A stretch of 64,000 bases of DNA from Caulobacteraceae bacterium (GTDB taxonomy: Bacteria > Pseudomonadota > Alphaproteobacteria > Caulobacterales > Caulobacteraceae), in contig CANJLH010000004.1 of the NCBI GenBank assembly GCA_947475415.1, positions 1-64,000 on the forward strand, written 5' to 3'. A program made the position numbers and the translations under genes. Of the stretch, positions 15,550-24,425 are shown one piece after another; the stretch's first letter is position 1, and the number at the start of each line of letters is the position of its first letter. The notes under the pieces are model-generated. The model was not told where the DNA came from. It saw nothing but the letters and a program-made list of their open reading frames with translations, and ran no database searches.

Positions 15550-17760
15550 TCAACTCCAGGCCAGATCTTGATTGCGGAATGGCGTTTGACGGATCCGCTT
15601 GCCGGTCGCCGCAAAAATCGCGTTGGCGATCGCCGGCCCCACGGGTCCGACCGGGGGTTCACCCAGCTCGGTAAAGCGATCATGGCCGGAAAGTCCCCCG
15701 AAGTGGCACCGGATCTTCGGCATGTCAGCCATCCGCAGCATCGGGTATTCGTGGAAGTTGCCCTCCACGATGCGGCCGTTCTCAATGTTGAGCGCCTCGT
15801 TGAGCGACATGTTGAGACCGAACACCGAGCCGCCTTCCAGTTGCGCCAATACCGCGTCCCGGTTGACGATGCGGCCGCAATCGAAGGCGACGTCGATCTG
15901 CTTTACGGACAATTCTCCTTGCGGGGTCACGGCCACACGCGCCACGGCCGCGCAGGTGGTGCCGGCCCGCGGTTTCCCCCCCATCGACCAGTTTGAAATC
16001 GCGATCCCTCGCCCCTCCCCGCGCGGCGTACGCTCCCCCCATCCGGACTCCTTGGCGACTGTTTGGAGGCATTTCGCCCACGCCGGATCCGGCCACTTGG
16101 CCAACAGACGCAAACGATAGTCGAGAGGGTCCGCACCTGCGGCCGCGGCGCATTCGTCAATGAAGCTCTCAAGGAAGAAGGCGTGCGAATTGTAGCCCGG
16201 GCCCCGATATGGGCCGGTCAGGATGTGCAAAGGCAAGGTCGCCGACTCGATCCGCACATTGGGGATCAGGCCGGACATGAGCGCGGTGTCGCTCATCCCC
16301 ATGGGAAACAATCCCCGGCCGGAGTAACGGGCGCGCAAGGCGACAGGCATCCCGTCATCAGCAAGACGCGCCGTTAGCTTCACCGCCTGCAGGGGCCGAT
16401 ATCTGCCCTGGCGCATGGATTCCTCCCGCGACCAAATCACGTGAACCGGCCGACCTGGAACCTTGCGGGCGACCGCCAGCACCATCCGCACATCGTCGCC
16501 AAACACCCGCCGGCCGAATCCGCCGCCGACAAAAGTCTGGTGGATGTGGACATTCTGCGGCGGGACTCCGGTCTCCTCCACAGCGATGGCGAAGGTCATC
16601 TGGGTCTGCTGCGCCGGATGCCATACATCGACGCGGTCTTTAGCGACCAGAGCCGTGCCGTTGAGGGGTTCCATTGTCGCGTGATCGCAATATGGGGTCA
16701 GGTAGGCCGCCTCCACGGTTCGCCCGCCCGGCGTAGCGAACGCAGCCTCTGCGTCGCCCACCGATTTCTCAACCTTGGACGGCTGCTCACAGGCCTCCAG
16801 CGCTGCGGTCTTCAGCTGATCGGTGGTCTTCCACTGGGCTCCATCCCCGGCTTCCCAAACCACCGGCAGGGCCTCCAGCGCCTTGCGCGCCTGCCAGTAA
16901 TGATCGGCAACGACGGCGACGGCGCTCTGCGGGGCGCTGTAGTCCAGGGTGAAGGGCGCCTTCGCCTGCCTTGGCCCCCGCGGCTCCGTCGGGTCGACCA
17001 CGACGACGCTGTGCACACCGGGCATGCCTCGCACCGCCTCGGCGTCCACCCATTGCAGCCGCCCCCCCTGGACCGGCGCCTGCATCAGTGCGGCGTACAA
17101 CATCCCCGGCAGGCGCACGTCCATGCCATATTGCGCCTTCCCCATGACGATGTCGGCATTGTTCAATTTGCTCGGCGCGGCCTTACCAAGCAAAGTCCAT
17201 TGCGCCTGCGGCTTCAAAGCCGGCTCATGCGCGAGCGTTACGTTCGCCGCCAGCGCGGCGACCTCGCCATAGCGCAGTGTCCGCCCGCTCACCCGGTGGG
17301 TCAGAACGCTTTCGTCCGCCTCGATCTCGCCAACCGGAACCTTCCAGCGCGCCGCCGCTGCGGCCTTCAGGCGCTCGCGGGCGCTAGCGCCGGCCTGCAG
17401 CAAGGTCTCCATTCGCAACGCACCGGTGGAACGGCCCCCAAAATATACCAGATAGTCGTCCGCCTTCCCGAAAGTGTCCCCCTCCATGTAGTTGCGGTTC
17501 ACCGGGGCGAACTCGGTGCGAATGTGGCTCCAGGCGCAGCCCAGCTCCTCGGCGACAGTCATCGCGCACTGCGTCATCGCGCCGTTGCCGATCTCGGGCG
17601 TTGCGACCCGGACAGTCACGGTGTCATCCGAACCGATCGTGAGCCATGGTGTGAACTCATCGGCCGTCCTGGTGGCGTGGGCGTCGCTGATCGACAACGT
17701 CAGACCGCCGCCCGCCGCGAGGGCGCTGACGACAAAGGTGCGGCGATTGAGGCGATTCAT
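15550..17760 (-). CDS. Molybdopterin-binding subunit of an aldehyde/isoquinoline-type oxidoreductase
   Basis: A 736-residue large subunit of the xanthine oxidase superfamily (isoquinoline 1-oxidoreductase beta type). A Tat signal is clear (NRRTFVVSALAAGGGL), so the complex is periplasmic. Molybdenum-cofactor motifs include GGGFGRRVFGDD and PYRGPGYNSHAFFLESF; a conserved GEPPVGPVGPAIANAIF follows near the C-terminus with the catalytic Glu region. It hydroxylates aldehydes or N-heterocycles with water as oxygen donor. The iron-sulfur subunit lies 2 bases upstream with good GGGAGG spacing. No cytochrome c subunit or XdhC/CoxI-type maturation gene is in the window. Confidence 0.88.
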   Translation of the reverse strand: MNRLNRRTFVVSALAAGGGLTLSISDAHATRTADEFTPWLTIGSDDTVTVRVATPEIGNGAMTQCAMTVAEELGCAWSHIRTEFAPVNRNYMEGDTFGKADDYLVYFGGRSTGALRMETLLQAGASARERLKAAAAARWKVPVGEIEADESVLTHRVSGRTLRYGEVAALAANVTLAHEPALKPQAQWTLLGKAAPSKLNNADIVMGKAQYGMDVRLPGMLYAALMQAPVQGGRLQWVDAEAVRGMPGVHSVVVVDPTEPRGPRQAKAPFTLDYSAPQSAVAVVADHYWQARKALEALPVVWEAGDGAQWKTTDQLKTAALEACEQPSKVEKSVGDAEAAFATPGGRTVEAAYLTPYCDHATMEPLNGTALVAKDRVDVWHPAQQTQMTFAIAVEETGVPPQNVHIHQTFVGGGFGRRVFGDDVRMVLAVARKVPGRPVHVIWSREESMRQGRYRPLQAVKLTARLADDGMPVALRARYSGRGLFPMGMSDTALMSGLIPNVRIESATLPLHILTGPYRGPGYNSHAFFLESFIDECAAAAGADPLDYRLRLLAKWPDPAWAKCLQTVAKESGWGERTPRGEGRGIAISNWSMGGKPRAGTTCAAVARVAVTPQGELSVKQIDVAFDCGRIVNRDAVLAQLEGGSVFGLNMSLNEALNIENGRIVEGNFHEYPMLRMADMPKIRCHFGGLSGHDRFTELGEPPVGPVGPAIANAIFAATGKRIRQTPFRNQDLAWS

Positions 17761-17762
17761 AA

Positions 17763-18218
17763 TCAGGCCTCCCGCCCTGCGGCGGCGCGATGAACCCCTG
17801 CGCGGATGCGGTCATAGGTCCCGCAACGGCAGATGTTGGTCAGGGCCGCGTCGATGTCTGCGTCGCTCGGGTTCGGGATGGCTTTCAGGAGCGCGTCCGC
17901 GGCCATCAGGAAACCGGTTTGGCAGTAGCCGCACTGTGGCACGTTCAGCGACACCCAGGCCAGTTGCAGGGGATGCGAACCGTCGAAGGACAAGGCCTCG
18001 ATTGTGGTGACCGGCGCATCCACAGCACCCAGCGGGATCTGACAGGAACGCACCGGCGCCCCATCCAGATGTACGGTGCAGGCTCCGCATTGGCCGATAC
18101 CGCAGCCGTATTTGGTTCCGGTAAGCCCCAGGTGGTCGCGCAAGACCCAAAGGAGCGGAGTCTCGGAATCGGCATCGACGGCCAGCGCCCGGCCATTGAC
18201 TGTAATCGCCTTGCTCAT
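17763..18218 (-). CDS. (2Fe-2S) subunit of the molybdenum hydroxylase
   Basis: A 151-residue small subunit carrying two 2Fe-2S clusters that pass electrons from the Mo subunit. The N-terminal plant-type ferredoxin cluster has [17 protein letters not shown] and the C-terminal helical domain has [12 protein letters not shown] and [12 protein letters not shown]. The start at ATG 18218 has GAAGGAG five bases upstream; the open frame extends to 18251. It has no Tat signal and is presumably exported with the large subunit encoded next to it. Confidence 0.92.
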   Translation of the reverse strand: MSKAITVNGRALAVDADSETPLLWVLRDHLGLTGTKYGCGIGQCGACTVHLDGAPVRSCQIPLGAVDAPVTTIEALSFDGSHPLQLAWVSLNVPQCGYCQTGFLMAADALLKAIPNPSDADIDAALTNICRCGTYDRIRAGVHRAAAGREA

Positions 18219-18255
18219 CGCAACTCCTTCCGGCCGCAGCGCCAGGAGCACGAGG

Positions 18256-19479
18256 TTAGGCCGGACTCGCTCGCAGGCAATCTGTTTCGTTGGACGCCCG
18301 CTGGCGGGCCTGCCGGATAATCACCCAGGCAAGACTGGCGCAAGCGAACGGGCCGATTGGCCCAGGCGCGGTCCCATAGGCCAGAGGGGCGAGGTAGCCG
18401 CCGAGCAGGAGCGCGCCTTCGGCGCTGGTCACACGGCCATCCAGACGGCTGAACAACAGCACCGCGGCGGCGGCGAGGACAGGGAAATCATAGATGCCGC
18501 TATAGGGACTGGCGGCGAACATGGCGGTCAGTAATCCAGCGGACCTCAGCTTCCAGTCGGCCGCGCTGCGCCATATCCACGTCACGCCTGCGGCGCAGAG
18601 AAGCATCACCAGGCCTTGCGCCACCCAGGCCAGTTCGGCGCCTGCGCCCAGACGGCGCGCCAGGGCGTGGACGCTTTGCTGTTTGAAGTCCGCAAGGGCG
18701 CCGGCCTGGATTATGTTGTCGCCGGCCCAGGCCATCGCCTGCAGGAACTGCGGGTAGATCGACCATCCGAAGACGAGACCCGCGCCGATCACGCCGGCGG
18801 CAACCGATGCGGCGGCGCCGACCACTGTCTTCCAACGACCCGCGGCCAGCAACGCTACCGGAAGCATGATCCCGAACTGCGGCTTGTATGCGAGCAGGCC
18901 CAACAGCACACCAGCCAGGACCGGCCGCCGGTCAATCAAGGACAATCCCGCCAGCGCCAGACCCGCCGTCAGCAACCCATTCTGACCGACCGCCGCGCAG
19001 GCCATTACCCCCGGCGCCGCCAGGGCCAGCATCAGCCACTTTGGCTCACGCACCGCCAGACGTACGGCAAAGAGATAGGCCGCCACAGTCCCCACAATCC
19101 AGGCCTCAGCCGCCCAGACGAACGGCGCGGCGCCGAAGGGTGCGAGCAGCAACAAAAAGGCGGGCGGATAGAACATCGGCATGGTGCAATCGGGCGCCAT
19201 GCCGGCCTCAAGGAGAAGGTTGCGCGTAACGGACCAATCATAGGCCTGATGGGCGACCCCTTGAAATGCGAACCGCCCGGAGGCCCAAAAGACGCTGAAG
19301 TCCCGGCATAGCGGCGCACCGGCCGCGTCGATCAGCCACTGATGCTCCCGAATTCCCTGTGCGAAAAACGCGACCTCGACCGTCAACAGGCTTGCGATCG
19401 CCACCAGCCAAAGCCGGCTCCAATCCACCTGTGCAGGCGCCCGCCCCCGCTGCATCGCGCCGTCCGCAAACATGACCAT
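18256..19479 (-). CDS. GT87/DUF2029-family polytopic membrane protein
   Basis: A 407-residue protein with about ten hydrophobic segments. The N-terminal [14 protein letters not shown] and [19 protein letters not shown] motifs match the GT-C type glycosyltransferase 87 (DUF2029) family, related to mycobacterial polyprenyl-phosphate mannosyltransferases. It probably transfers a sugar from a lipid donor on the periplasmic face; donor and acceptor are unknown. It lies 37 bases after the start of, and upstream of, the Mo-hydroxylase pair on the same strand, but functional linkage is doubtful. Confidence 0.75.
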   Translation of the reverse strand: MVMFADGAMQRGRAPAQVDWSRLWLVAIASLLTVEVAFFAQGIREHQWLIDAAGAPLCRDFSVFWASGRFAFQGVAHQAYDWSVTRNLLLEAGMAPDCTMPMFYPPAFLLLLAPFGAAPFVWAAEAWIVGTVAAYLFAVRLAVREPKWLMLALAAPGVMACAAVGQNGLLTAGLALAGLSLIDRRPVLAGVLLGLLAYKPQFGIMLPVALLAAGRWKTVVGAAASVAAGVIGAGLVFGWSIYPQFLQAMAWAGDNIIQAGALADFKQQSVHALARRLGAGAELAWVAQGLVMLLCAAGVTWIWRSAADWKLRSAGLLTAMFAASPYSGIYDFPVLAAAAVLLFSRLDGRVTSAEGALLLGGYLAPLAYGTAPGPIGPFACASLAWVIIRQARQRASNETDCLRASPA

Positions 19480-19584
19480 AAGACTAGCCGCCGACGGTCA
19501 CCAAACGATGAAACCGGCTTGGCGACGTGATGCGGAGGGTCTACCGCCGAGGGCGACAATGATCACCGTCAGGAGCACGCAAGC

Positions 19585-20391
19585 GTGGAATACCAGACCC
19601 TCAGCATCGAGAAGCGCGGCCAGGTCGACTGGCTGACGCTCAACCGGCCGCAAAGCCTGAACGCTATCTCCCTGCAGATGGTGCATGAGTTGAACGACTA
19701 CTTTGGCAATCTATTCAACGATCGGTCCGTGCGGATTGTGGTTATGAAGGGCGCCGGGCGCGCCTATTCCGCGGGTCTCGACATCAAGGAACGCGACATG
19801 CGGGGCAAAGGCGCCGAGGCGCCGCCGTTCGCCGCCGGCTTCGAGTTCCAAGGCTACCTGGCCGATGTCTACATTAAGATGCGCCGCTGCCCGCAGCCGA
19901 TCATATCTCTGGTGCACGGCCCGGCCTGCGGCGGTGGCTTCGCCTTCGTCCTGGCATCAGACATCCGTATCGCCGGCGAAAGCGCACGCATGAACGCGGC
20001 CTTCATCCGCATCGGCTTGTCGGCCTGCGACATGGGAGTGAGCTACTTCCTGCCACGGCTGGTGGGCGTGTCTGTGGCTTCGGAGTTGATGCTCACCGGC
20101 CGCTTCATCAACGCCCAGCGCGCATTGGCCACGGGCCTGGTTTCCGAAGTCGTACCCGATGACCAGCTCGATGCCGCCGCTGAGCCCTATATCCAGGAGA
20201 TGCTGACCACCTCGCCCATGGGGCTGCGGCTGACCAAGGAAGGGTTGAACATGGCGGTTGACTGCACCAGCCTGCAGCAGGCCATGTCCATCGAGAACCG
20301 GAACCAAATCCTGTGCTCTAAGACCGCGGACGCATCTGAGGGACGCCGGGCGTTCCTTGAAAAGCGTGATCCCATCTACACAGATAGCTGA
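19585..20391 (+). CDS. Enoyl-CoA hydratase/isomerase family protein
   Basis: A 268-residue crotonase-fold protein. GTG start at 19585 with AGGAG nine bases upstream. The oxyanion-hole motifs are GRAYSAGLDIKE and HGPACGGGFAF. The stretch corresponding to the canonical first catalytic Glu reads AAFIRIGLSACDMG, so it is not a standard short-chain hydratase; the ASELMLTGR Glu is retained. It may hydrate, isomerise or cleave an unusual CoA ester. It starts a three-gene plus-strand group with an NTF2-like and an SDR gene (12-base gaps). Confidence 0.83.
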   Translation: MEYQTLSIEKRGQVDWLTLNRPQSLNAISLQMVHELNDYFGNLFNDRSVRIVVMKGAGRAYSAGLDIKERDMRGKGAEAPPFAAGFEFQGYLADVYIKMRRCPQPIISLVHGPACGGGFAFVLASDIRIAGESARMNAAFIRIGLSACDMGVSYFLPRLVGVSVASELMLTGRFINAQRALATGLVSEVVPDDQLDAAAEPYIQEMLTTSPMGLRLTKEGLNMAVDCTSLQQAMSIENRNQILCSKTADASEGRRAFLEKRDPIYTDS

Positions 20392-20403
20392 AGCGAGGCC
20401 CCA

Positions 20404-20931
20404 ATGAACCCCTATGGACAACGCGTCCCCGCCCCTGGCGAGGACTTCCGCATGGCCGACCGGCTGGAGATCACAGACCTGGTTTGGCGCTTCCTGTTCG
20501 CGCGCGATATCGGCGATAAAGAGATGTTCCGCGACTGCTTTTCCGATCCGATGACCTGGGACCTGTCCAACAACCCAGTCCCTCTGACCGGTGGCCGCGC
20601 TGATCAGGGTCCCGCAGAGTTCTCCCGTGACGAGTTCGTCGCTATCGCCTTCGGAAACGCCCAGCCCCCCAGCCGCGACGCGTTTGTCCAGCACTGCGTG
20701 AACAACCCGCTGGTCAGTTTCACCGGGTCGCAGACGGCGACAGTTCTTGCGCACCTGCGCAATCCATTCCATTCCAAGGTCACGGACGAGAGCGGCGTAT
20801 GCAAGGCGATCGACCGCGAGATGGGCGGCCTCTACCACATCGACGCCAAGAAGGTCGGCGACCGTTGGCGGCTTTGCGCACTACGGTTGGCGCTTTACGC
20901 TTATGATCCAGTCGCCATGGGCGGACGCTAG
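20404..20931 (+). CDS. NTF2-like/SnoaL family protein
   Basis: A 175-residue protein with an NTF2-like fold pattern: N-terminal helix DRLEITDLVWRFLFARDIGD, CFSDPMTWDLS, and a C-terminal GLYHIDAKKVGDRWRLCALRL strand region. It is a paralogue in type, though not closely similar, to the protein at 12625. It is probably co-transcribed with the enoyl-CoA hydratase upstream and the SDR 11 bases downstream. Function is likely hydration, dehydration or isomerisation of a pathway intermediate; specific role unknown. Confidence 0.78.
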   Translation: MNPYGQRVPAPGEDFRMADRLEITDLVWRFLFARDIGDKEMFRDCFSDPMTWDLSNNPVPLTGGRADQGPAEFSRDEFVAIAFGNAQPPSRDAFVQHCVNNPLVSFTGSQTATVLAHLRNPFHSKVTDESGVCKAIDREMGGLYHIDAKKVGDRWRLCALRLALYAYDPVAMGGR

Positions 20932-20942
20932 GGGAGATTGTG

Positions 20943-21716
20943 ATGGGCAGGTTGGCGGGCAAGCGGTGCTTGATCACCGGCGCGGGATCAGGACTAGGCA
21001 AAGCCGGTGCGCGAATCTTCGCCCGCGAAGGCGGCGCGGTGGCGGTGCTCGACCTCAATGGCGAGGCGGCGCGGGCCACAGCCAAGGAGATTACAGACGC
21101 TGGGGGCAGGGCCCTGGCCTTCGTCTGCGACGTCACCGACCCTGGCTCGTTGGAGCACTCTATCGCTGAGGCGGCGGCCTCCCTTGGCGGCATCGACGTA
21201 TGCTGGGCCAATGCCGGCAGCGGCGACGGGGGAAATGTCGTCGACACGCCCCTTGATCACTGGGAGATGATCCTTCGGCTCAACCTCACCAGCATGTTCC
21301 TCACCGCCAAGCATGTGATCCCGTTCATGCTGGAGGCCGGGGGCGGCTCGCTGATGTTCACCTCATCGTCGGGGGTGCTGGGATCTACGCCGGGAGTGGT
21401 CTCCAACATGTCGGCCAAGGGCGGCGTGCTGGGCCTTACCCGTCAGCTGTCCGCGGAATATGTCAGCAAGCAGATCCGGGTGAACGCCATCTGCCCGGGC
21501 GCCAATCGCACCCATGCGATGATCTCCTCGATGGACAAGCGCGACATCGACGCCGGACGGCCGGCCGGAACCATCATGGCCAGCCTGGACGCCAATCACC
21601 CCCGCGGCCGCATCGGCGAACCGGATGACGTAGCCAACGTCGCCCTGTTCCTGGCCAGCGACGAGTCGTTCTGGGTCTCCGCCCAGTTTATCAATGTGAA
21701 CGGGACTGGGATCTGA
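20943..21716 (+). CDS. SDR family protein with Asn in place of the catalytic Tyr
   Basis: A 257-residue classical SDR by fold: TGAGSGLG cofactor loop (12-19), ANAG (89-92) and SerSerSer at 141-143. The Y-x3-K position reads N155-M-S-A-K159, the AAC codon being at 21405-21407; the catalytic Tyr is missing although Lys is kept. The ATG at 20943 is preferred over the adjacent GTG at 20940 because GGGGAG lies 6 bases upstream. The loss suggests a non-redox or altered role, or a recent inactivating change. Confidence 0.85.
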   Translation: MGRLAGKRCLITGAGSGLGKAGARIFAREGGAVAVLDLNGEAARATAKEITDAGGRALAFVCDVTDPGSLEHSIAEAAASLGGIDVCWANAGSGDGGNVVDTPLDHWEMILRLNLTSMFLTAKHVIPFMLEAGGGSLMFTSSSGVLGSTPGVVSNMSAKGGVLGLTRQLSAEYVSKQIRVNAICPGANRTHAMISSMDKRDIDAGRPAGTIMASLDANHPRGRIGEPDDVANVALFLASDESFWVSAQFINVNGTGI

Positions 21717-21807
21717 CGGAGCCAGCAAAAAGCGCGCCCTCCAACCCCAGCCGCAGTCTCCTCAATTCACAAACATCCCAATACGTCCGGGCTTGACGTA
21801 GACCACT

Positions 21808-22488
21808 TCACCTTGAGCCCGGCGCCGTCCCCAGCCAGATCACATGGCGCGCGCCCCGTCCGCGATTAGCGCGGACGCCCACCTCCTCCACAGCAAAACC
21901 AGCGTCGCGCAGTCGCTGACTGAACCGGGCGCTGGGGGCGCCGGACCAGACCGCCAGGACGCCGCCGGGCCTCAGAGCCTCCCGGGCTGCAGCCAGTCCC
22001 GCACGATTGTACAGTCGGTCATTTTCCCGGCGGCTCAGGCCCTCCGGTCCATTGTCGACGTCCAGCAATATGGCGTCATATGCGGACTTCGCCGTGGCGA
22101 TCAGCGTGCTCACATCGCCCTCCCGAACACTGACACGGGGATCTTCCAGGCAGGCAGCGGACATATGCGCCATGGGGCCGCGCGCCCAGGTCAACACTTC
22201 CGGCACCAGCTCGCCCACCACAACTTGAGCCTGAGGTCCGAGTCCACCGAGCGCTGCGCGCAAGGTGAAGCCCATGCCGAAGCCGCCGATCAGCAGGCGC
22301 GCACAGGGGCAATCCTCCAGCCGACGGCAGGCCAGGTCCGCAAGCGCCTGTTCAGAGCCGCTCACGCGGCTGTTCATCAATTCGATCGCGCCCGACATGA
22401 TCGAGAATTCGGCGCCCCGCCTCATCAGCCGCAGTTCGCCGCCTGAGCCGGGCACCTTGGCCGTACCCAGATGAACCCAGGGGATCAC
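21808..22488 (-). CDS. Spermidine synthase-like SAM-binding protein
   Basis: A 226-residue Rossmann methyltransferase-fold protein related to spermine/spermidine synthases. Motif I reads LLIGGFGMGFTLRAAL, motif II VVVGELVPEVLTWA, and an acidic LLDVDNGPEG motif follows. The N-terminal RRGAEFSIMSGAIELMNSR resembles the aminopropyltransferase N-terminal hairpin. Polyamine activity is uncertain; many bacterial members have unknown substrates. GTG start. It is the last gene of the acyl-CoA operon, 15 bases after the flavin reductase, and may be there by chance. Confidence 0.75.
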   Translation of the reverse strand: MIPWVHLGTAKVPGSGGELRLMRRGAEFSIMSGAIELMNSRVSGSEQALADLACRRLEDCPCARLLIGGFGMGFTLRAALGGLGPQAQVVVGELVPEVLTWARGPMAHMSAACLEDPRVSVREGDVSTLIATAKSAYDAILLDVDNGPEGLSRRENDRLYNRAGLAAAREALRPGGVLAVWSGAPSARFSQRLRDAGFAVEEVGVRANRGRGARHVIWLGTAPGSR

Positions 22489-22503
22489 CTGGCTTGCCGT
22501 CCC

Positions 22504-23157
22504 TCACACCGCATCGCGTTTGCCGGTGAGCTGGCGGGGCGTGAAACGCGGCCGGGGTAGCTCGAACATTTCCTTCACCACGGCGTAGTCGGAGAGGTAG
22601 CCGCAGCGCACCACCGGCTGGGCCTTGGCGGTGTCGAAGCGTCCGTTGGTGATAAACTCATGGCGGATATGCACGCCCACCACCTGCCCGAACACCATCC
22701 GCGCGCGCAAAGTCTGACCGTCGAGGGCCGTCAGGTTCATCGCCTTCAGAACCTTGCACTCTAAGGCCGCCGGCGCCTGGGCCACACGCGGTGGCTTAAC
22801 GAGGCGGCAGGGCGCCGCCTCCAGGGCGGCCATCTCAAACTCGTTCACGCCGGGGGGAAACCCCTCGGAGGTGACATTCATCTGCTGCGCCAGATCGAGG
22901 CTGACGAAGTTGCAGACGAATTCGCCCGTGGCCTCCGCGTTGTCACAGCTGTCGGTCTCGGTTTCGCAGGAGAACACGACCGTGGGCGGCGTGGAGCTGA
23001 GATTATTGAAGAAACTGAACGGCGCCAGATTTGGCCGGCCGTCGCGGTCCAGGGTGGAGATCCAGCCGATGGGCCGTGGCGCAACGATCGCCTTGATCGG
23101 ATCATGGCGCAGGGGTTTTTCCTTGCCCCACTCGTAGAACAGATCCGCGTCGGTCAT
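22504..23157 (-). CDS. Flavin reductase-like FMN-binding protein
   Basis: A 217-residue split-barrel flavoprotein. The N-terminal IVAPRPIGWISTLDRDG and NLAPFSFFNNLSS segments are hallmarks of the DIM6/NTAB flavin reductase family. It would bind FMN and may supply reduced flavin to an oxygenase or act as an oxidoreductase itself. Its ATG overlaps the stop of the preceding acyl-CoA dehydrogenase by 4 bases, so it belongs to the same operon. Confidence 0.87.
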   Translation of the reverse strand: MTDADLFYEWGKEKPLRHDPIKAIVAPRPIGWISTLDRDGRPNLAPFSFFNNLSSTPPTVVFSCETETDSCDNAEATGEFVCNFVSLDLAQQMNVTSEGFPPGVNEFEMAALEAAPCRLVKPPRVAQAPAALECKVLKAMNLTALDGQTLRARMVFGQVVGVHIRHEFITNGRFDTAKAQPVVRCGYLSDYAVVKEMFELPRPRFTPRQLTGKRDAV

Positions 23158-24413
23158 CCGCGACCTTTCGTCGGGATATCGCGGAAGGGCACGTTCTTGT
23201 CGACACGGATATCGCCGGGGAGTCCCAACACCCGCTCGGCGATGATGTTGCGCAGAATCTCATCCGAGCCGCCCTCGATACGGGTCGCAGGCGAGCGCAT
23301 GGCCATAGCCTGGAAGCGGCCGTTGGCGTCGGCGCCGTCCTTGCCGTTCCTGAGCACGCCGCCCTGGCCCATCAGATCCATGGCGAACATCGAAAGCTCC
23401 TGCATCGATGCGCCGGCCACCAACTTGCCGATAGAATTCTCCGGCCCCGGGGTCTCGCCCTTTGATAGCGCCGTGATCGCGCGCATCGCGGTGTACCTCA
23501 GACCGCTGGCCCGCACCGCATAGGTCGCCAGCCGCGAACGGACATTGCTGTCGTCGATCGCGGGACGGCCATCAATTTCCGCGTTCATGCAATAACTTAG
23601 GAGTTCGGGATAACCGGTTGGCATACCGGAGCCAATCGACAGACGCTCATTCATCAGAGTGGTCAGCGAAACTTCCCAACCCTGATTGACGTCTCCCAGC
23701 CGCTGAGCATCGGGAATGCGCACGTCGGTAAAATAGACTTCGTTGAACCCGTGGTCCCCATTGGCCTGCTTGATCGGACGAATCTCGATGCCAGGGGTCT
23801 TCATGCTCAAGTAGAACATCGTCAGACCCTTGTGCTTGGCCACGTCCGGGTCGGTGCGGGAGATCAGCAGCCCCCAGTCGGAATGCTGGGCGCCGCTGGT
23901 CCAGATCTTCTGACCGTTGACAATCCAGTCGCCGGAACCATCGCTCGCCCGCTCGGCGCGGGTGCGTAAGCCGGCCAGGTCGGAGCCGCCGGCGGGTTCG
24001 GAGAATAGCTGACACCAGATTTCCTCACCCGAGGCGCAGGGGGGCAGAAGGCGGCGCTTCTGTTCCTCGGTCGCCCAGGCCATGACGGTGGGACCGCACA
24101 TGCCGTGCCCGATCGTGAACGGGCCTGAGAGAGAATTGTAAGGCGCCTCCTCCTGGTTCCAGATCACCCGCTCAATCGGGCTGAAGCCCCCGCCGCCATA
24201 TTCCTTGGGCCAATGGAGGCAAGCGTAGCCGGCGGCCTGCTTTTTCTTTTGCCAGGCCTTGGAGGCGGTCATCGGATCTTCTGAGGTCACACCTTGAAAT
24301 CCGAACCCGGCGTTGCGCAGTTCCGCCTCAAGGTGTCTGGGCGCATTGGCGTCGAGCCAGACGCGGATCTTGGCGCGGAATGCGGCTTCGTCAGGGGTGT
24401 CGTCGAAGTTCAT
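23154..24413 (-). CDS. Acyl-CoA dehydrogenase family protein (large-type subunit)
   Basis: A 419-residue FAD enzyme that introduces an alpha-beta double bond into an acyl-CoA. Visible: LFSEPAGGSDLAGL, DWIVNGQKIWTSGAQ, and the C-terminal TRIEGGSDEILRNIIAE with the likely catalytic Glu region. The sequence type (SEDPMTASKAWQKKKQAAG near the N-terminus) is that of actinobacterial FadE proteins acting on steroid or branched acyl-CoAs. The neighbouring gene at 24426 lacks this catalytic motif, so the two may form a heterotetramer, as known for several sterol side-chain dehydrogenases. RBS GAGGGAGA is well placed. Confidence 0.88.
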   Translation of the reverse strand: MNFDDTPDEAAFRAKIRVWLDANAPRHLEAELRNAGFGFQGVTSEDPMTASKAWQKKKQAAGYACLHWPKEYGGGGFSPIERVIWNQEEAPYNSLSGPFTIGHGMCGPTVMAWATEEQKRRLLPPCASGEEIWCQLFSEPAGGSDLAGLRTRAERASDGSGDWIVNGQKIWTSGAQHSDWGLLISRTDPDVAKHKGLTMFYLSMKTPGIEIRPIKQANGDHGFNEVYFTDVRIPDAQRLGDVNQGWEVSLTTLMNERLSIGSGMPTGYPELLSYCMNAEIDGRPAIDDSNVRSRLATYAVRASGLRYTAMRAITALSKGETPGPENSIGKLVAGASMQELSMFAMDLMGQGGVLRNGKDGADANGRFQAMAMRSPATRIEGGSDEILRNIIAERVLGLPGDIRVDKNVPFRDIPTKGRG

Positions 24414-24425
24414 CGCAGGTCTCCC

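Noticed and set aside
16441..17793. Long plus-strand open frame (450 codons) opposite the Mo-hydroxylase large subunit
   Set aside because: It is antisense to a well-supported gene with clear motifs, has no recognisable domain, and long antisense frames are expected in high-GC DNA.
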